Assembly (NCBI RefSeq): GCF_018691265.1
Contig: NW_024881324.1
Coordinates: 6,265,730 to 6,329,729, forward strand
Length of the DNA stretch: 64,000 bases
Direction: 5' to 3'
From: Tyto alba
Taxonomy: Eukaryota; Chordata; Aves; Strigiformes; Tytonidae
This document shows, in pieces, positions 12,001-25,870 of this stretch. A program made the position numbers and the translations under genes. How positions within the stretch are numbered: position 1 is the first letter of the stretch; the number at the start of each line of letters is the position of its first letter. Under the pieces are notes generated by a model. It saw only the letters and a program-made list of their open reading frames with translations. It ran no database searches and was not told where the DNA came from.

Positions 12001-15000
12001 TCCTGCACAAATTCAACATGTAACCGGATGAGTGTTTTAGTATATACGGGCCAGAATTTACAATGTAAATTTTGCACTTGAGTATCAGTGCTATCAGGAT
12101 TTCTCCAGTGGAGGACTGATCTCTGCAAGGACAGGTACTTCTCCAGTCACTGAGCCGCTCAAGAACAAGGCAAAAGCTGCAGCCCTGCGGTGTGCTCCCC
12201 TTTCCAGTACTGGCAGACTGAGGGTTTGGCGAACGGAAGAGGCCAACTGCACTTTCACACTTCATTCTCCAGGAAACTGAGTGAGATCACAGGAGGATCA
12301 AAGGATGAGATTAACTGGAGCTGCCCAGAATGTGCTGCAAAAGTCATTAGGCACAGAAAGGAAGTTGGCTGGCAAAGCACATGAACTCCGGAGTGAAACG
12401 GTCCACCTGGCCCAGGCTGTTGGACGTGAAAGACTCGTGGAAGCCGCTGCCAGGCTGTTTTCTAACCTCTCCCCGTTGGAAAATGTCAGAAGCAAGGCTT
12501 TACAAAAGATGGCTCTGCCCATAAGAGCCTAAAAGCTGCAGACCCACACATTTTTTTTGTTTTTTCTTCCCTGTGACAGCTCCTGCAGCAGCAGGGACCA
12601 CCACTGGGAAGGGAGCATCCATCTCTTCCCCCACCAGGTAGCACTTTGAACACGCATGTGCACCACGAGCAGTCAGCACACCGCAGCCCAGAGATTCAAC
12701 TGAGAGGAAAATGCAGACATTTGAGTCAATAAGCAGTTGCCCAGATCAGAAACACTTTGGGGAACTGAGCAGGAAAGCTGGGTGAGGAAGGAAGCACAGG
12801 TTTAGTGACGAGTGCTCAGCCAAGGCTCTCGAGCCTGCCTTCCCCAATTGCTGCCAGGAGCAGCAGCTAACACTGCCCATAATCTCTAATTCAAATGTTT
12901 TGCAACACTCACACATGGGCATCTTACATGTAAACAGTTACAAAGCAGAGCATCATGACTACAGACTTTTATCAAGCATCTGCAAGTATATTTTGACACA
13001 AACGGAACATGGGCTTAATCTGTCCTTTTGTACAAAAAAAAATGTTAGTGAAGGGATGTGACTGTGACAGTCTGCAGGGATGGGGGAGGTAGGTGAGAGT
13101 ATGAGGTTAAGGTCCCCTTATTTGTGTGGGCAAATTTTGAGGAGGTGAGGTTATGTAACAGAAGAGGGTGAGGGACACCTCTTCGTGAACATGCAAGAGT
13201 CCCTGGGCCAGCCACGCCACGTGGCATCCGTGGCTGCTGGCCATCTATGGGTGCTATGCATACATTCAGCCACTGCTGGTTGCAGTAACTGAAGAAATTA
13301 AGATTAAAGACTCCAGGCTTGAATTTCCAAAGGTAGATGTTTCAACAACTCCCTGAGTAATTTCTTCACAGGACTCAAGGCAGAGGCGGGGGGGAGGGGG
13401 AACAAAAAGCACTGGTACAGCACTTCAGAGCACAGAAAAAGCTGGGCATCACCTCCTCCACAGAGGCTGATGACTTCTCCACAGCAGTAATATTTTGCTG
13501 CATGTGAAGAAATAGTTCATGGATTTAGCTAAGTTTCTTTGGTTGGGGGACAATCTAAATAAAATGAGAACTATAACAATATTTGGTTTATCACTCTGTT
13601 GACAAATTAAGCACCAACTTTACTACTGAAAGTGTTATTCACAAATTTCTTTCATTGATGAATCTTACCAAGTTTCCAAATAGCACACTGGGCCATGCTG
13701 CTGTAAAGAAACTAATGTACTTGTTTCACGGAGGCTAAAACCACCTCATATCCTTAGCAAAAGAACACTAAGCAAGTCTGTGAGAAATCCTGGAACTGAA
13801 GCTTGAATTTTCTGCTTACAATCCTGTGCTCTAATAGACACAGGACAATTCTACAGCCAGGAACACAACCTTTGGGACCCATGGTCAAACATCTGCAAAT
13901 TCCATAGTGATACCAGTCTGAATATTACTTAGGAGACACTAGTGTTGAAACGTACCTGCAGCTAGTCATCCACATCTCGCTTTGACACCTCTGGCTAAAA
14001 CAGCAAAACAGAATTTATACACAAAAAGTCAGGATTACAGAAACGGAAGTTCCTTCAGTGCAACCAGTGGCAGAACATGAAGGCAAGTAAAAAAACCCAA
14101 AATATCATTTAATAAAAAAATAACAATGCCAACAAAGGTATTAAACTCTAAAGAAATGTAGGCTGGGGTTTCTGAAAGATGCTGCATGCTTCTACAAGTT
14201 CCCTAAACCATATCTACCCTGAAGGCAAAAACCTAAACCCATTAAAAATATATGAAAAGGAAAACAATGCCTGGAGGGCTTCCCAAACACCCGTGCCCTC
14301 CACAGTGTCCTCATTGCATCTCCCCAACTGACTAAACCTGAATCTTTACCGGTTCTCCTGGGAACTTCTAACTTCTTCTCTGCTTGGGCTCTGGCATGGG
14401 TTACAGTGCCCTAGATGGCAACAGGGCTTACCCATGTGGGTCTGACAGGGTTCAGTACTTCTGTTTCTTCCCTCTGTTCTTCTAACAAAGAGCAAGGACC
14501 ACAGTATTGTCTGTCTGAATTGTAAGAACAGGACAAAACTTCAAAGAAAAAGAGTTTTAGAGCCATAAATTGTCTCTCTACACAACTCTCCTACCTATTC
14601 CCTATGAAAAGAGTTTAGGAGGTTCAAGCTCCTCAGACCTTTCAGTAAGGTTTTTACATGAGGAAATAGCTTCTTAGCAAGTCCTTTGCCCTGATCTGAA
14701 AGACATTTTAAATTCTTTATAGTCCTTCTGCTTTCCAGTAAAAACAAAACAAGCTGTTTAACTTCACTGCAGCCTGACAGTTAATAGCTCCTGTATTGTC
14801 TCTTAATCACACTGAAATGTCTGTTGAAGGATGTATCATTGTTTTAACTTCCTGCTAGCTTTTTTCTTACACAGCCTGCCATTAAACTAAATTAATTGTA
14901 TTCATATTGCAACCATAATTTACAACTTTTTAAAGAGACATGACATCTTTAAATCGTAAGTGGCTCACAAACAAGGTGAATGAAAGAAGGGTTATTCTAT

Positions 15001-17106
15001 GTCTTTCAAAAAAAGAACTAGAGAGCATCAATGGAAAAGGCAGGTAGGAGTTTCAAAGCCAAGAGAAAGGGATGCTTCTTCATACAGGGAACAGAGAGGG
15101 CACTTGCACCCTCCTTGCTGCAGAATGTTAAAATTTACCTGGCTCAGAAGAATCTAGAAAATTAATGGAAAAGATTTTACACAAAGACTCGTTTTGGCTC
15201 AGAAAGTCCTGGACGAGTCACTGGAGGCTGGGGAAACATGGCTGTGAACCATTGCTGCATACTTGTTTTACTTATACACTTTTTTCTCTGCATTTGCTAG
15301 TGCTCACTCCTCCCATCCCCCAGCCCTGCTCCCAGGGGCACTGCATTACATCCCCACAAGCATTTAACATCAAGTCCTCAAATTGAGGTTGTCTGGTATA
15401 AAATTGACAAGAATGGATATTACACTTGATTTTGGCTAAAAGGGCCAAGAAGGTACATGGAGACAAGACAGCAAGTTAGTTCGACCAAGCACGGCAGTTC
15501 CTCTTTACGGAGCTAGTCCATGCCCTGCCTGTGTCTCTGTGGAGAAAAGCAAGGACTTCAAAGTACAAAGAAGCCACTGTTTTATACTAACACTATTACT
15601 AGTGTGAGATAGGATTGAGTGGAAGAAATATGTGTCTTCATTTTTTCCCCACATTTGAAAGTGCATAAGTTTGTATTTTATTTTTTGTTAATTTCTTTCT
15701 TAATTTGCTAAATTTTGTTTCTATTCTAACTACTAATCCATTTTGCTTCTTTTCCTTATTTTTCCTTAGTTCTACAACATTGCAACACACCCTCCCATTC
15801 CCTCAGTGAATCCCTCTTGATTGTTATAAACACAGTTATTGTAGAGCTCCTTCAACCTTAGACTTTCCTCAGATGGAAATATGAATATATTTGGCCCTTT
15901 GACATTCCCATGAGATTTGTGTTGTATCAATCTGATTTTATAACTAAGAAGCTTTCATCAGAATAAAATTAGTGCCTCATCCAAAGCCTGTGATATTTGT
16001 GGAGAAGAAGATAAACAGGTACGAAACTGCTTGTTCTGTGCTCTATCTATAACATATTGCTGCATCCTTCAAACTGGAACTGATGAAAAAATCCTGTTAT
16101 ATTCAGTCTGAAGGCAGTTTCCTTCATCCCCTTTCCATACCAAATGATGGTAAACCCAGCAATTCTAGGCTCCTGAAGAAAGTGAAGAGGCCCAACCAGC
16201 ACATCACGTCCTTTTTGGAAAAAGGATTTAAAACCCCTATAACTTTGAGTAACTGCTCGTTGAAATATTATATATACCCTAACACCATGGGTGAAAGCCA
16301 TAAAACGCAGGAACTCTTTCATTTAGATACTCACAAATGCTCCTATGCTCTCGGCTGAAACAAATGTTCAGCAAACGCAGGACACGAGAGACCTGAGGTG
16401 TCTTTACAGCACACAGTGATGTGGTGAGCCGCAGCCAGCTGAACCTGCAGCCTCCGTACACTGCAATCCACCTTGTGGAAATTCTGTAATATAGGCCCAT
16501 GCTCTGTGTAGCCTGTGACTCAAAAAATGTTCCAATAATATTAGTTTACTTCATCTTTTTGGTACCAGGCAGTACAACACATGGCACCAACTTTGTACCA
16601 GATTTGCCTGTAAGTATCCCCTTGACATTCCTTTTTTGAGATTCTTCTCTACCAGACTGGGTAGGAACAATCTGCAGGTGGTGGTTACCTTCAGATAAAT
16701 CCTGATAGGTACCAGATACCTCCAGTCACTGTGCCATTTTAATTAAATGAGAAAAGACATACGTCCCATTTAAAAGAAAACTAATAACTTTTGAGAAAAA
16801 GGGAAGGGCTTGATGAGATGATACCATACTATAAGCTTTTGTTGTGGGCAAACAGAATCCTATAGTTCAAAGTAATTATCTCATCAAGTTCCACCTCATT
16901 ACGATTGAAACTAGACATCATAATGAACAGTGGACTAATAATTCACCAATGAGAACTTGGTTTTAGTCCAGCTTGCTATCGTTTCTGTAATACATTTGTT
17001 GGTTTCAGCTCATCACCCCCAACTTCACTGGACAAGATGACACACCTCCTTATTTTCTATTCATCATAAGCCTATGGGTGAATTAGTAAATTAGATTAAA
17101 TTTCCT

Positions 17107-17133
17107 TTCCCAGTGCCAGAGGGGCACTGGGAA
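17107..17133. repeat. Short inverted repeat, 11-bp perfect stem
   Basis: Left arm ttcccagtgcc at 17,107-17,117 and right arm ggcactgggaa at 17,123-17,133 are exact reverse complements with a 5-nt loop. The sequence can fold as a hairpin on either strand. Too short for a microRNA precursor. No function is assigned. Confidence 0.8.
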
Positions 17134-17493
17134 ATTTGCATGAACTCCCTTCCCAGGACACAGCACGGGGAGAAAAGGGAGAAGCAGGAATTGTCAGAGC
17201 AAGTTCAGTTTTGCCCCCTGGACCTTTTGCATTTTTGTGGAGGAGGGCAGAATGTATCAACACACCCTCTCTTCCACTCCAAAAAGATAGCACTACGATG
17301 ATAAGTGGGAGATCATTTCATAAATTAAAGGTGGCTACAAAATATTTTGGGCCATTAAATACTACCTGCAGCAGGACAACTCTATTGTAGATGGGAAATG
17401 GCAGAGTAGAGATTATGGAGTCATTCATCATGCTATCACTCAGAGGATTAAATTTTGATACTTTATTTTCCATACTATCCCTCTCCCCACTGT

Positions 17494-17530
17494 GTTTTTT
17501 TGTTGTTTTTTTTTTTTTTCTTCTTTTTTT
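17494..17530. repeat. T-rich homopolymer tract
   Basis: Run of T broken by a few G and C residues. Simple repeat. Confidence 0.8.
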
Positions 17531-17931
17531 ACCCCTGCACCTGCCCTCTAGATATTAGATAACCTGAACATGAAAGAGAAGAACCTTTTTGACAGTAAAG
17601 CTGAAATCCTCCTGTTTTGTCATGCATTCAAATGGGAATCAGACCAACTGAATACTGACCTACTTATCAGGCTGAAACTCCTGCTGGGAAGTATCAATAA
17701 AAAGGCCCAGCGGGAGGTCATTCAGACTGGTCATGGTTATTATGGGAACTGTGAAAGAGAGGATAGCTATCCTAACAAAAATTCATTTTTATATAGTCTT
17801 GCTTCTTAAGTATTTACCTATCCAAAGTGTGCTAACTTTTCATTGCAGTTTTCCTTTAAAATAAGCTTTCAGGTCAACTTCCAGTGGCAATAAATAAGTC
17901 TGCTTCAGTAATCAGACTAGAGCACTTAATG

Positions 17932-17967
17932 GGCCACTTAAGAGAAACTGTTTCTCTGAGGGTGGCC
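17932..17967. repeat. Nested imperfect hairpin
   Basis: Outer arms ggccac (17,932-17,937) and gtggcc (17,962-17,967) enclose inner arms agagaaa (17,941-17,947) and tttctct (17,951-17,957) around a 3-nt loop. A 36-nt segment can thus fold with two stems and an asymmetric internal loop. Probably incidental, but the nesting is neat. Confidence 0.6.
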
Positions 17968-18622
17968 AAGGGTCTTCACTGGCAGTAAGCACAAAACGGT
18001 TGAAGGTCTGCACAGTATCCTACCATGCCTACCATACTTCCTAGAGAGTGAAGTGATCGCAGGCTTTCTTAAAAATTATTTGTAGCTCACATAAGGTAAA
18101 GTAAAATAAACTCAATGGAGCTTTCACTAAAAACTTCTGAAGGAAAAGATAAAAGCTTCGCAGCTTCAACCCAGCACAGAGGCAACGGGCTCCAGAGTTG
18201 CTCCTCAGCGTGGGTGTTTCCACCCAGCCCCTTCCCACAGTAGGCACAGGGATGCAGTTTTCAACTTCCATGCAAACGCCTGAGTGCCTGCCCTGTTCCT
18301 GCCTTTTTAAAATGAGCCCCAACCGAGAAGTCTATGTCCTACATTACATTTTTGGCAATTTCTTCAGGGTGAGGCAAGTTGTTTCTCTCTGCAGGCCTCT
18401 AATCCCTCCCTGTGCTGACTTAATATGAAGTATAAACACTTCAACAGAGAGGCCTATGATGAGCTGCATGTGAAGGTCATGCTACCTTCTGCCATCCTTT
18501 CCCTCTCCCTGTTTTCCTGTGAGACTGTGTATCCTTTTAAATCTGAGGTCATCTCTACAGTGGTGCCAACTATTATCACAAATGCAAACCAGCTTCAATG
18601 TGTGTCTGCACACACCTCTCTG

Positions 18623-18626
<4 letters not shown>

Positions 18627-18655
<29 letters not shown>
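18627..18655. repeat. (TA)n microsatellite
   Basis: About fourteen consecutive TA units. Likely polymorphic in length. Confidence 0.9.
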
Positions 18656-18658
<3 letters not shown>

Positions 18659-18814
18659 TATTCTGAAAACAAAACATAAACTAAAACTGCAGTCTCTTCA
18701 TTTTAACAAAGAGCCAGATTCAGGCAGTTGAACACACTGAGGGATCAAAAGAAAAAAAGAAAGAAATAAATCTCACTCCACTTTTGAAATCTAGCCCAAG
18801 GGCAGCAATCACTG

Positions 18815-18895
18815 AGTTAAATTCTCTGCTCTGTGTTATGTAAAAGGTCAAGTAACATGGCTGTAATGGTCCCTCTTGGCCCTAAATACCTATGA
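18815..18895 (+). mobile_element. Old CR1-type LINE, 3' end fragment
   Basis: The segment reads through ctctgctctgtgttatg, then ggtcaagtaacatgg, taatggtccctcttggccct and tacctatga. That order matches from memory the 3' terminus of old amniote CR1 families, whose tails contain a 'gaggtcagactagatgat ... aatggtcccttctggcc ... tctatga' arrangement. It is on the plus strand with the tail to the right. Only the last 80 bp or so can be recognised and it is diverged, which suggests an ancient copy. No open frame of the LINE survives. Confidence 0.55.
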
Positions 18896-20379
18896 AAAAA
18901 TATGGCACAGCTTTGCCTTTGCAGCAGACAGGAGGACACTTGCTTCACCCCTCGTGTTGGGAACCTATGCCTGAAATCTGCCAGAGCAATAGATATTTTC
19001 ATTAGTAATTTCAGATTAAAAGTATTAAGCACAGCAGGCAAGAAATTCACAGTATCATTCAGTGTTGTTTTTAAAGCCCTTGTCTATGATCTCATCATTG
19101 CTACTAAAGCTGATGCTGTTTCCATGGCATTTCTGATTAACCAGTGACCCAGCTCCTACACCATTTAAATTTTTATTACTATATTTGTGATTTACACCCT
19201 TTTCGCCCATTTATGCTACTTAGAGCTTATTTAGAAGAAGCATCCTTCAGTTTATTAGCTGAGGGCACTGTACATACCCTGAAGGCACAATACAGCTTCC
19301 ACAGCAGGAAGCCCGTTCTGCCTCCAACACAGGTAATGTCCTACACATCCCAACTTCTCTGTGTCTCATCATACCCATCTTGTGTCAGCAAAACAGGCTT
19401 AGATGAAAATGTACCAATAGCATCTAATTATATTTATTTTACCTCATAATTGAAATGGTTATTTTATGTTCTGTTCACAGGGCTGTGGGATCTAGAAACT
19501 AGGAAAGTTTTGACAGAAAATCCAAATCCAGCGTATTTCCTTCCAACAGGTCTCTGGTGGCATGAAACAGCACTGCTGGCTTGTGATTTGGCAACATGAT
19601 TTCTTGATTTTGAGTGATTTTAAATACGTTAGATAAAGATTTATCAGCATTTTATCAAGGATTTATAATTTTGCACCTAATTTTAAACATCCTCCCCCAC
19701 TGCACTCTGCCCCAGAGGCATGAGCATACCACATAAAGGTAGAACTAGTCAAATAGCAAGAGAAAATACCGCAAGACCATACATAAACCACAAATATAAA
19801 AGATTTTCTGCTTAGAGGGAAGGGGGAGAAGTGGAAGTGATAAGACCTGCAGAGGGGCCAATACTGAGTTTAAAACATTTCTGCCTTTCCTGTGAATTTT
19901 TAGAAGCGGGAAACAACATCCAAAGCAGGTGGGCACAGGCTGCGTTACTTGAGCAACATTATTTAAACACTACCACTCATTCAGGTAATATGTTGGCGTA
20001 CAAGGTAATGGAAGACATTACAGTAATACAGAATCATCTTGACAGAGATGCTCAAACATATCTTTTGCCTTCCTCCTGGAAGGTAACATATGAGTGGCTA
20101 TTAACATACTCTCAGGTCAAAAATTTTCCAGGGAGAGGATACACTGCTTCGAGCATCTAATAATGACACCTTTGCGTGAGTTTTACTTTTTGGTTATATA
20201 TATATTGTCTCTTCACTGTTCTTTGTGAAATAAAGCTGATGAGCAGGGCAGATTTTGAAGTGATTTAACACTTCATCTAGCAGCATTGCCAACTCCTGGC
20301 ATTCAAATATCATGAGTCAGTCTCTCTAAAATCACAAGATTTTATTAAATGTAAAAGGTAATTATGTTGTGGTTTTGTA

Positions 20380-20395
20380 TTTTTTTTTTTTTTTT
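20380..20395. repeat. Poly-T tract
   Basis: Uninterrupted run of about sixteen T. Confidence 0.85.
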
Positions 20396-21450
20396 GGTTA
20401 ATTCACTTTAAAAGAAAGGAAAGAACCCTTATGTAGACACTTCGGTAGTGTTTCCAAGTATTTCTTGGCAATCACAAGGCAAAGAATTGTGCTTCAAGAA
20501 AATGCAAGCTAAGATCCTCATACATTTAGGTAATAGGTATTGGGACTTGGTGAAAAATATTCTGAAGTCATCCAACCTTACAAGGAAATACGATGCACTT
20601 ACGGAGGGGAATAACTACTCTACTCAGCTCTTTTAACACCTAGCAAAGAATTCAATTTCTTCCTCTCTTATCTCAGCTAAGCAAACCCCCAAGCTCATCC
20701 CACAGGTTATGCCATTTCCATCCCCATACAAACACCCACAGTGCTGAGATTCAAGCAAATGGAGATGTCCCCAATTTGCTGTTCAGAAATCTCACCTTGT
20801 TAAAACAAATTTCATAAAAATCTCTGGGAATTAGGGATAAAACCACAAATGCCCCAAACGTAAGCCCAACAGAACTGCAGCAGCAATGCCAGCCCAAGCT
20901 TCCCTGACCACCATGAAGTGCTACAACCTTTTTGTTGAGCAAAATGATCAGAGTTGCAAACACAGCTATGCTAAACCAGCCACTTAGACTGAACAGAGCA
21001 AGCGAAGAGCCTGTCAGTCTTGCAGCTGATGGCCCCGTGGCCACAGGTGAGGACAATACAGTACATTAAAAATGACCACTCAGCACCAGACTAACCAAAG
21101 ACGCTTCTCAATTGCTTATTGAGGATGAAGATCTCCCAAATGAAAAGTGCAGCACATCAGTACACAGCCAGTATCTCCTTTGTTTGAATATATATTTTTT
21201 TTTAAAAGACTTACTGAATTTTTCTAAAGAGCCCCTGCTGAAAAACTAATTTTTTTTTTCTCCTTCTATTTATTTTAACCAAGTTTCAGTAGTTGAAAAG
21301 ACAGGATAAAAAGAAAAGTTAACTCCTAACAGGAGCAATTATAGACTACAGTTTTGTGTTTTTTTAATTGTGGTGGGTTGGTAGGTTACATTAACTGTGA
21401 GCCTGAATGACATAGTGGTCAGTGAACAGGCTGTTCTCAGGCTTATACTG

Positions 21451-21484
21451 TTTTTTTTTTTTGTTTTTTTTTTTTTTTTTTTTT
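21451..21484. repeat. Long poly-T tract
   Basis: About 34 bases of T with one G. No element recognised upstream or downstream that would make it a retrocopy tail. Confidence 0.85.
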
Positions 21485-22739
21485 CTGTTTTAGAGAACTG
21501 CCCAGTTTTCTAAACAGGACTTCCACCCCTCACAAATTTATTCCCCAGTCCACCAACAGTAACTTGTTGTTGGTGCAGAATTTGTTGACATCTCTGGCAG
21601 ATGCTGTGCCTGCCAGCAGGACTTACTCGCTAGTCCTCTCGGACACGAGGAGGCAGGGTATGCAAATTAATTTTGAAGACTCTAGTATCATAAGCCTGTT
21701 AAGAATAATTTCTTATTTCTCTCTGAATTATTAGCTAAGGAAACAGGGGAGGAAGTAAGGCCACCCTTTCTTCCTCAGGTAGTGGAAAGATCTCGATAAC
21801 ACCGCGCTGAGACTCACAGGACCAAATCATGGTCCACACCGCCCTCCTGAGAAGCCTACAACATCGAGTCACCTTTCTTACAACACGGGGCCGTATCTTT
21901 CAGATGCCACAAGAACAGGGAATCTCTGGAGGAGCAAATGTGCCTTAACGAAGTCTACTGTAGGTGGACTTCTCCTGGGGAAACTTATAACCAGGAGTGC
22001 AGCCATCACCACTTCCCCAGTGCCATACCACTGAAGTAAACAAGTGAAAACCAGTGTTCTGTAGGACACCTCGGCATTACCATCGTGAGGCCTCCGTTTC
22101 ACAAGGGAGCTGAATGAAATGCAGGGATGATGATCAGAAAGGCCATTACAGCACGGGGAAGTCAAATTTGCAATGCCATTTCACAAGTTTTACTAGCGAC
22201 AGTATAAGAATGATTATGAAAAAAATATGAAAGTAAATCTTAAGGAAAAAAAGGGAGGCAGCTTTTTTTAATTATTTTCAGAAATCTGAAATTGAACCAC
22301 AAACCACTGTTTCAGGCCAGCTAACAGACTGGAGGGATAGATTGGGAAAGCAGGAAATGCTTAACCCAGTTTCACAGTCAGAGAAAGCCTCAGCTTTCAC
22401 TAAAAAGAAAAGAAACTTACATCAAACCTAGTGCCAGAGATGAGGAGAAAGAAATTGGAAGCATAAATCTTAAATACTCCAAACCCAAATAATGACAAAT
22501 CAAAAGGGAAAATATTTATTTTTAACGCTATTTTGTTGTAATTAGCTTAAGAAAGATATCATCATAACCAAGCAAGTTATTTTTGAATGTGGAGCATTGG
22601 TCACAATGTTGATTTAAAAAGGAATAAAGGTAAATATTTTGTACAACGGCATGTTGTGTTTCTCATATATTCAAGACGGCATCTGCTTCCCAGACCAAAA
22701 TGGGCATTTGGTCTCAATACGAGCTGAATCCCTGATCTG

Positions 22740-22945
22740 TAAGGCGCGAAAGAAGCCTCGGTGATGGCCAAATGGATCCCTGCTGGCATCCCCCTGAACA
22801 CCGCCCCGAAGCTTCCACTGCCGAATCCGCGTGTCCTCAGCGCTGGGACGCCCACGCACGAGCACCACGCGTGCACGGCCCTTGCCAGGGACAGGCCTGA
22901 CAGTCGCTTTCACGTGGTGGTCCAGCAAGCGTTCCCGTTACACAC
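22740..22945. promoter_or_regulatory. Small CpG-rich patch
   Basis: About 200 bp with raised G+C and many CpG sites (for example cccacgcacgagcaccacgcg near 22,850). Shorter and weaker than the island at 1.8-2.2 kb. It may be a minor CpG island, a regulatory element or the remnant of an insertion. Frames exist on both strands but none is recognisable. Confidence 0.3.
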
Positions 22946-24109
22946 TACTACTTAATGTCCTTCTCTCTGCTAATTTGAGTAGGCCTTGCTTTCAGGATGT
23001 AAATGAAGGGCTTTGGCTGTATAAAGCCCAGGTTTCTGCCAGGCCTGCTCCTGTTCCCCACGCCCCCTTCCTCCCTGTTTTTTGATATTTATAACTGCAA
23101 CACTCATTTACAGTTGCCTAAGTGAAAAGCAGGTTGTCTTTCTGGGTTTTCGCGCATCTGCCCACGTGAAATTACCACATTAGTAATTACCACATTGTTT
23201 AAGTCAAAATGCAGCGAACAGAGATTGCTTTTGCAAACCTGTGACTTCAGAATGCCTTAAGACAGTATAAAAGGACGCATACCAGTAGAACGTGTTTTCC
23301 AGAAAAGGAAACTGTTTTCTTTGCATATTCCTTGCAAGAGCTTTATCTCCTTCCCCATTTAGCAAAACTTAATATAGGATAAGCATTTTGTCACTTACTG
23401 TTTTAACTTACGTTGAAATATTGCACAGCTCTCACCTTGAGACTAAAAAATAATTTTTGTCAGATAAAGAAAAAAAGTTTATGTTTTATCTATCAGAGGC
23501 TTTTTAAGATACTGAGAAGCCTAACCTTTTGCTATCACATTTCTGCCCAGTATGGCTGCAAAGAACATACAGGCTCTGATTTCTAACTTGTTTATACATA
23601 TTTAACAGAAAACAGAGGATGCAGAATTAAAAAAATGATTTTCCACGGTCACAAAAGCCGGTCATAGAAGCACAGCTGGGTGTCAGATCAGGATCTCTTG
23701 GCAGCTGGCCACAAAAGATGCACAACAGAGAAAAAACATTTCCTGTAAGGAAGCATTTGATTTTCAAAGCTGCGTGAAATGTTCACAAGAAAACCATGTA
23801 AATGCCCACTGGATTGGGGGGTGGGGAGGGAGGATTTCATTAGAAACTGGAAGCCCTCTCTTGTTTCACCGAAAGATTTGCTCGTCACAAGCACTGCCAG
23901 CTAGCCTGAGGTGATTTTAATGTTTTGTATCAAAACCAAGCAAAAATGAAGTCTCTAGCAGTTTCGCCGTGAATTTGCTTTGAAGTTCATTTCAATGCGA
24001 CACTGGTCAAACTCCACGGACAACGATGGATTTCAGTTCATGTGGCGAGAAGGCAGTACTTTCCCCAGTCTCTGCAGAAGCAAAGGACTACTTTTTTTCT
24101 GAGGCGCTA

Positions 24110-24300
24110 GCGGGTCCAGTGGTGGTGTAGCTACGCGCTCATGCCGCGCACGGCTGCGTGGGCTGAAGACGTTTCGGCTGCTCCTCTTCTCCCACCCCGC
24201 GGCGGTTTGCCACCACCCCACTGCCAGGGTTTACTGCCCCGAAGGCACCCCAGCAGGTCCCTGCGTGCCCCACAGCCGGTGCACACCCAGCCCAGCCACT
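24110..24300. promoter_or_regulatory. Small CpG-rich patch
   Basis: GC-rich segment with clustered CpG (gctacgcgctcatgccgcgc near 24,130, ccccgcggcgg near 24,195). Frames on both strands through it have no recognisable domain. Regulatory role is inference from composition only. Confidence 0.3.
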
Positions 24301-24649
24301 TTAAGCCACCGATAAAGCAGTCTGAGGAAACCTGATGAATCTGCGCTGAGATAGATGAAGGAGTGCTCGCACTGTCCCTTCCATCAGCCTGCCAAGCCCT
24401 GAACGGCGCTGGTTATATCTGGAAGAGCTGTGTGCTCACAGGTATCCCCCTCCCAATTCACAGCCTAGCTAGAGGTGTCCTTCAGGTGATGTTGCTGAAA
24501 CTCGCATCCTCAGGTTTTGGCATAAGCTAAGCCAGGCAGCAGCAGAAAGAGATGTGATCGCTTCTGAGTGGGGTTGAGCTGAGTGTGGGTGTAAAGACAT
24601 CAGCCACTCTGCTTTTCTTCTGGATTTCTTATTTCACCAGGGGGAGGGT

Positions 24650-25870
24650 GACAATTTTACCATGTTATTGCCATGTAACTCTCTGCTTTTACAGGTGTAC
24701 TCCTGCTGCATAAGTATTTATTACTGAAATGTGTAGGAGCCCTTTTCACAGACCACATTCTCCTCATGCTCTGTGCTGTACCTGGGCAGAACAGCGTGGC
24801 AGTCCCAATCCCAAAGCATTCATGACCTGAGCGTAAAATGTTGGAGCAGTATGGCCAGGGAAGGGCCGTACTCACAACAAGGCAATGATTTAATAATGTC
24901 TTAATGTACTTAAAATAAGCCAACGTCAGCCTGCACATTAGCCATACACGAAGTCTTTTAAGAGGCAATGTGTAAAGGAAGAGTCTTATGAATGGATGGT
25001 AAGAGTCAAAAGCAGCTGCTTTGCAAAGCTTCACAGGATGCTCTTTCGAAGTATGAAGAGCATTTAAACATGGAATGAGTGCCTAGAGGAGGCCAGGACT
25101 GTGTGTTATTAGGGGTGGAAGCTAACTCTTCCATACCGAGGAGGTGATGATAGGTAGAGAGAAGACAGGCCACGATAAGCCTGTTGAGTAAAAACAAGTA
25201 GCTTAAATTTCTAGAGCAAGGCAATGGGAAAGCACAGAGAACAGACAACATGGTTAAACTTAAGCGTTGGGAAAGTTATCTTTGCAGGAGCACTGGGTAT
25301 GGGTAGAGTACATCTGTCAGATTTATGACAGGATGAGTACAGTGATTGATCCATAAGATAACAAGAGCTGAAGTTATAACAGCAAAGTTGTAGTTGTCTG
25401 GGTAGAAAGAAAAGGATGTATTACAGAGATGGCACGCAGAATGAGCTTATGACACTCAGTTATAAATGGAAGCGGACGTCAAAAAGAGCGAGGCTAAAAG
25501 AGGAGGAGGTAATTCAGATTCACGTCTTTCCTAATGAGGATGGTGCATGGATTTCTTCATGTAAAAATGATAACGTGCCTTGGTCGTGCAGGAGTTGCCA
25601 TGGGTGGTGACTGGAAGACAAAAGAGTCACTGCCACAGAAGTTCTGTGGCTCTCAGGCTGAACAGCATTGTTTGTCTGGCTTCAGTGCCCACAGGGATGA
25701 AAGAAGGGTGAGGGCAGGGAATATCACGAAGTACAAGAGTAGAGATGGTGGCACATGGAGGGGCTGTGAAGGAAAGAAGGTCGGTAACCCTGTTACAGAG
25801 AGCATGAGTATAGACTTGTAGAGGACGAATGTGGAGGATAATAAAAGAAAGGGAGGAAGATGGCACAGCT
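24650..25870. other. Strand-asymmetric block, purine-rich on plus strand
   Basis: About 25,000-25,900 is markedly rich in A and G on the plus strand, with three open frames on the minus strand (25,866-25,627, 25,251-25,006, 25,034-24,657). None has a recognised domain. Such asymmetry could mark a decayed element or transcribed DNA, but I could not identify one. Treated as non-coding. Confidence 0.3.

Larger units (their letters stand above)
9360..18800. other. Non-coding DNA, no gene seen
   Basis: A long stretch with only short scattered frames and no recognisable protein domain. It contains a G-rich patch near 13,385-13,400, a poly-T tract at 17,494-17,530, two short hairpins at 17,107-17,133 and 17,932-17,967 and a TA microsatellite at 18,627-18,655. 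No mobile element was recognised between 9.4 and 18.7 kb. Confidence 0.55.
18900..22700. other. Non-coding DNA, no gene seen
   Basis: Short chance-like frames only. Contains poly-T tracts at 20,380-20,395 and 21,451-21,484. Nothing else recognised. Confidence 0.55.

Noticed and set aside
21451..21484. Poly-T tract as the tail of a minus-strand retrocopy
   Set aside because: No open frame or recognisable gene copy is found on its far side; simple homopolymer is the simpler reading.
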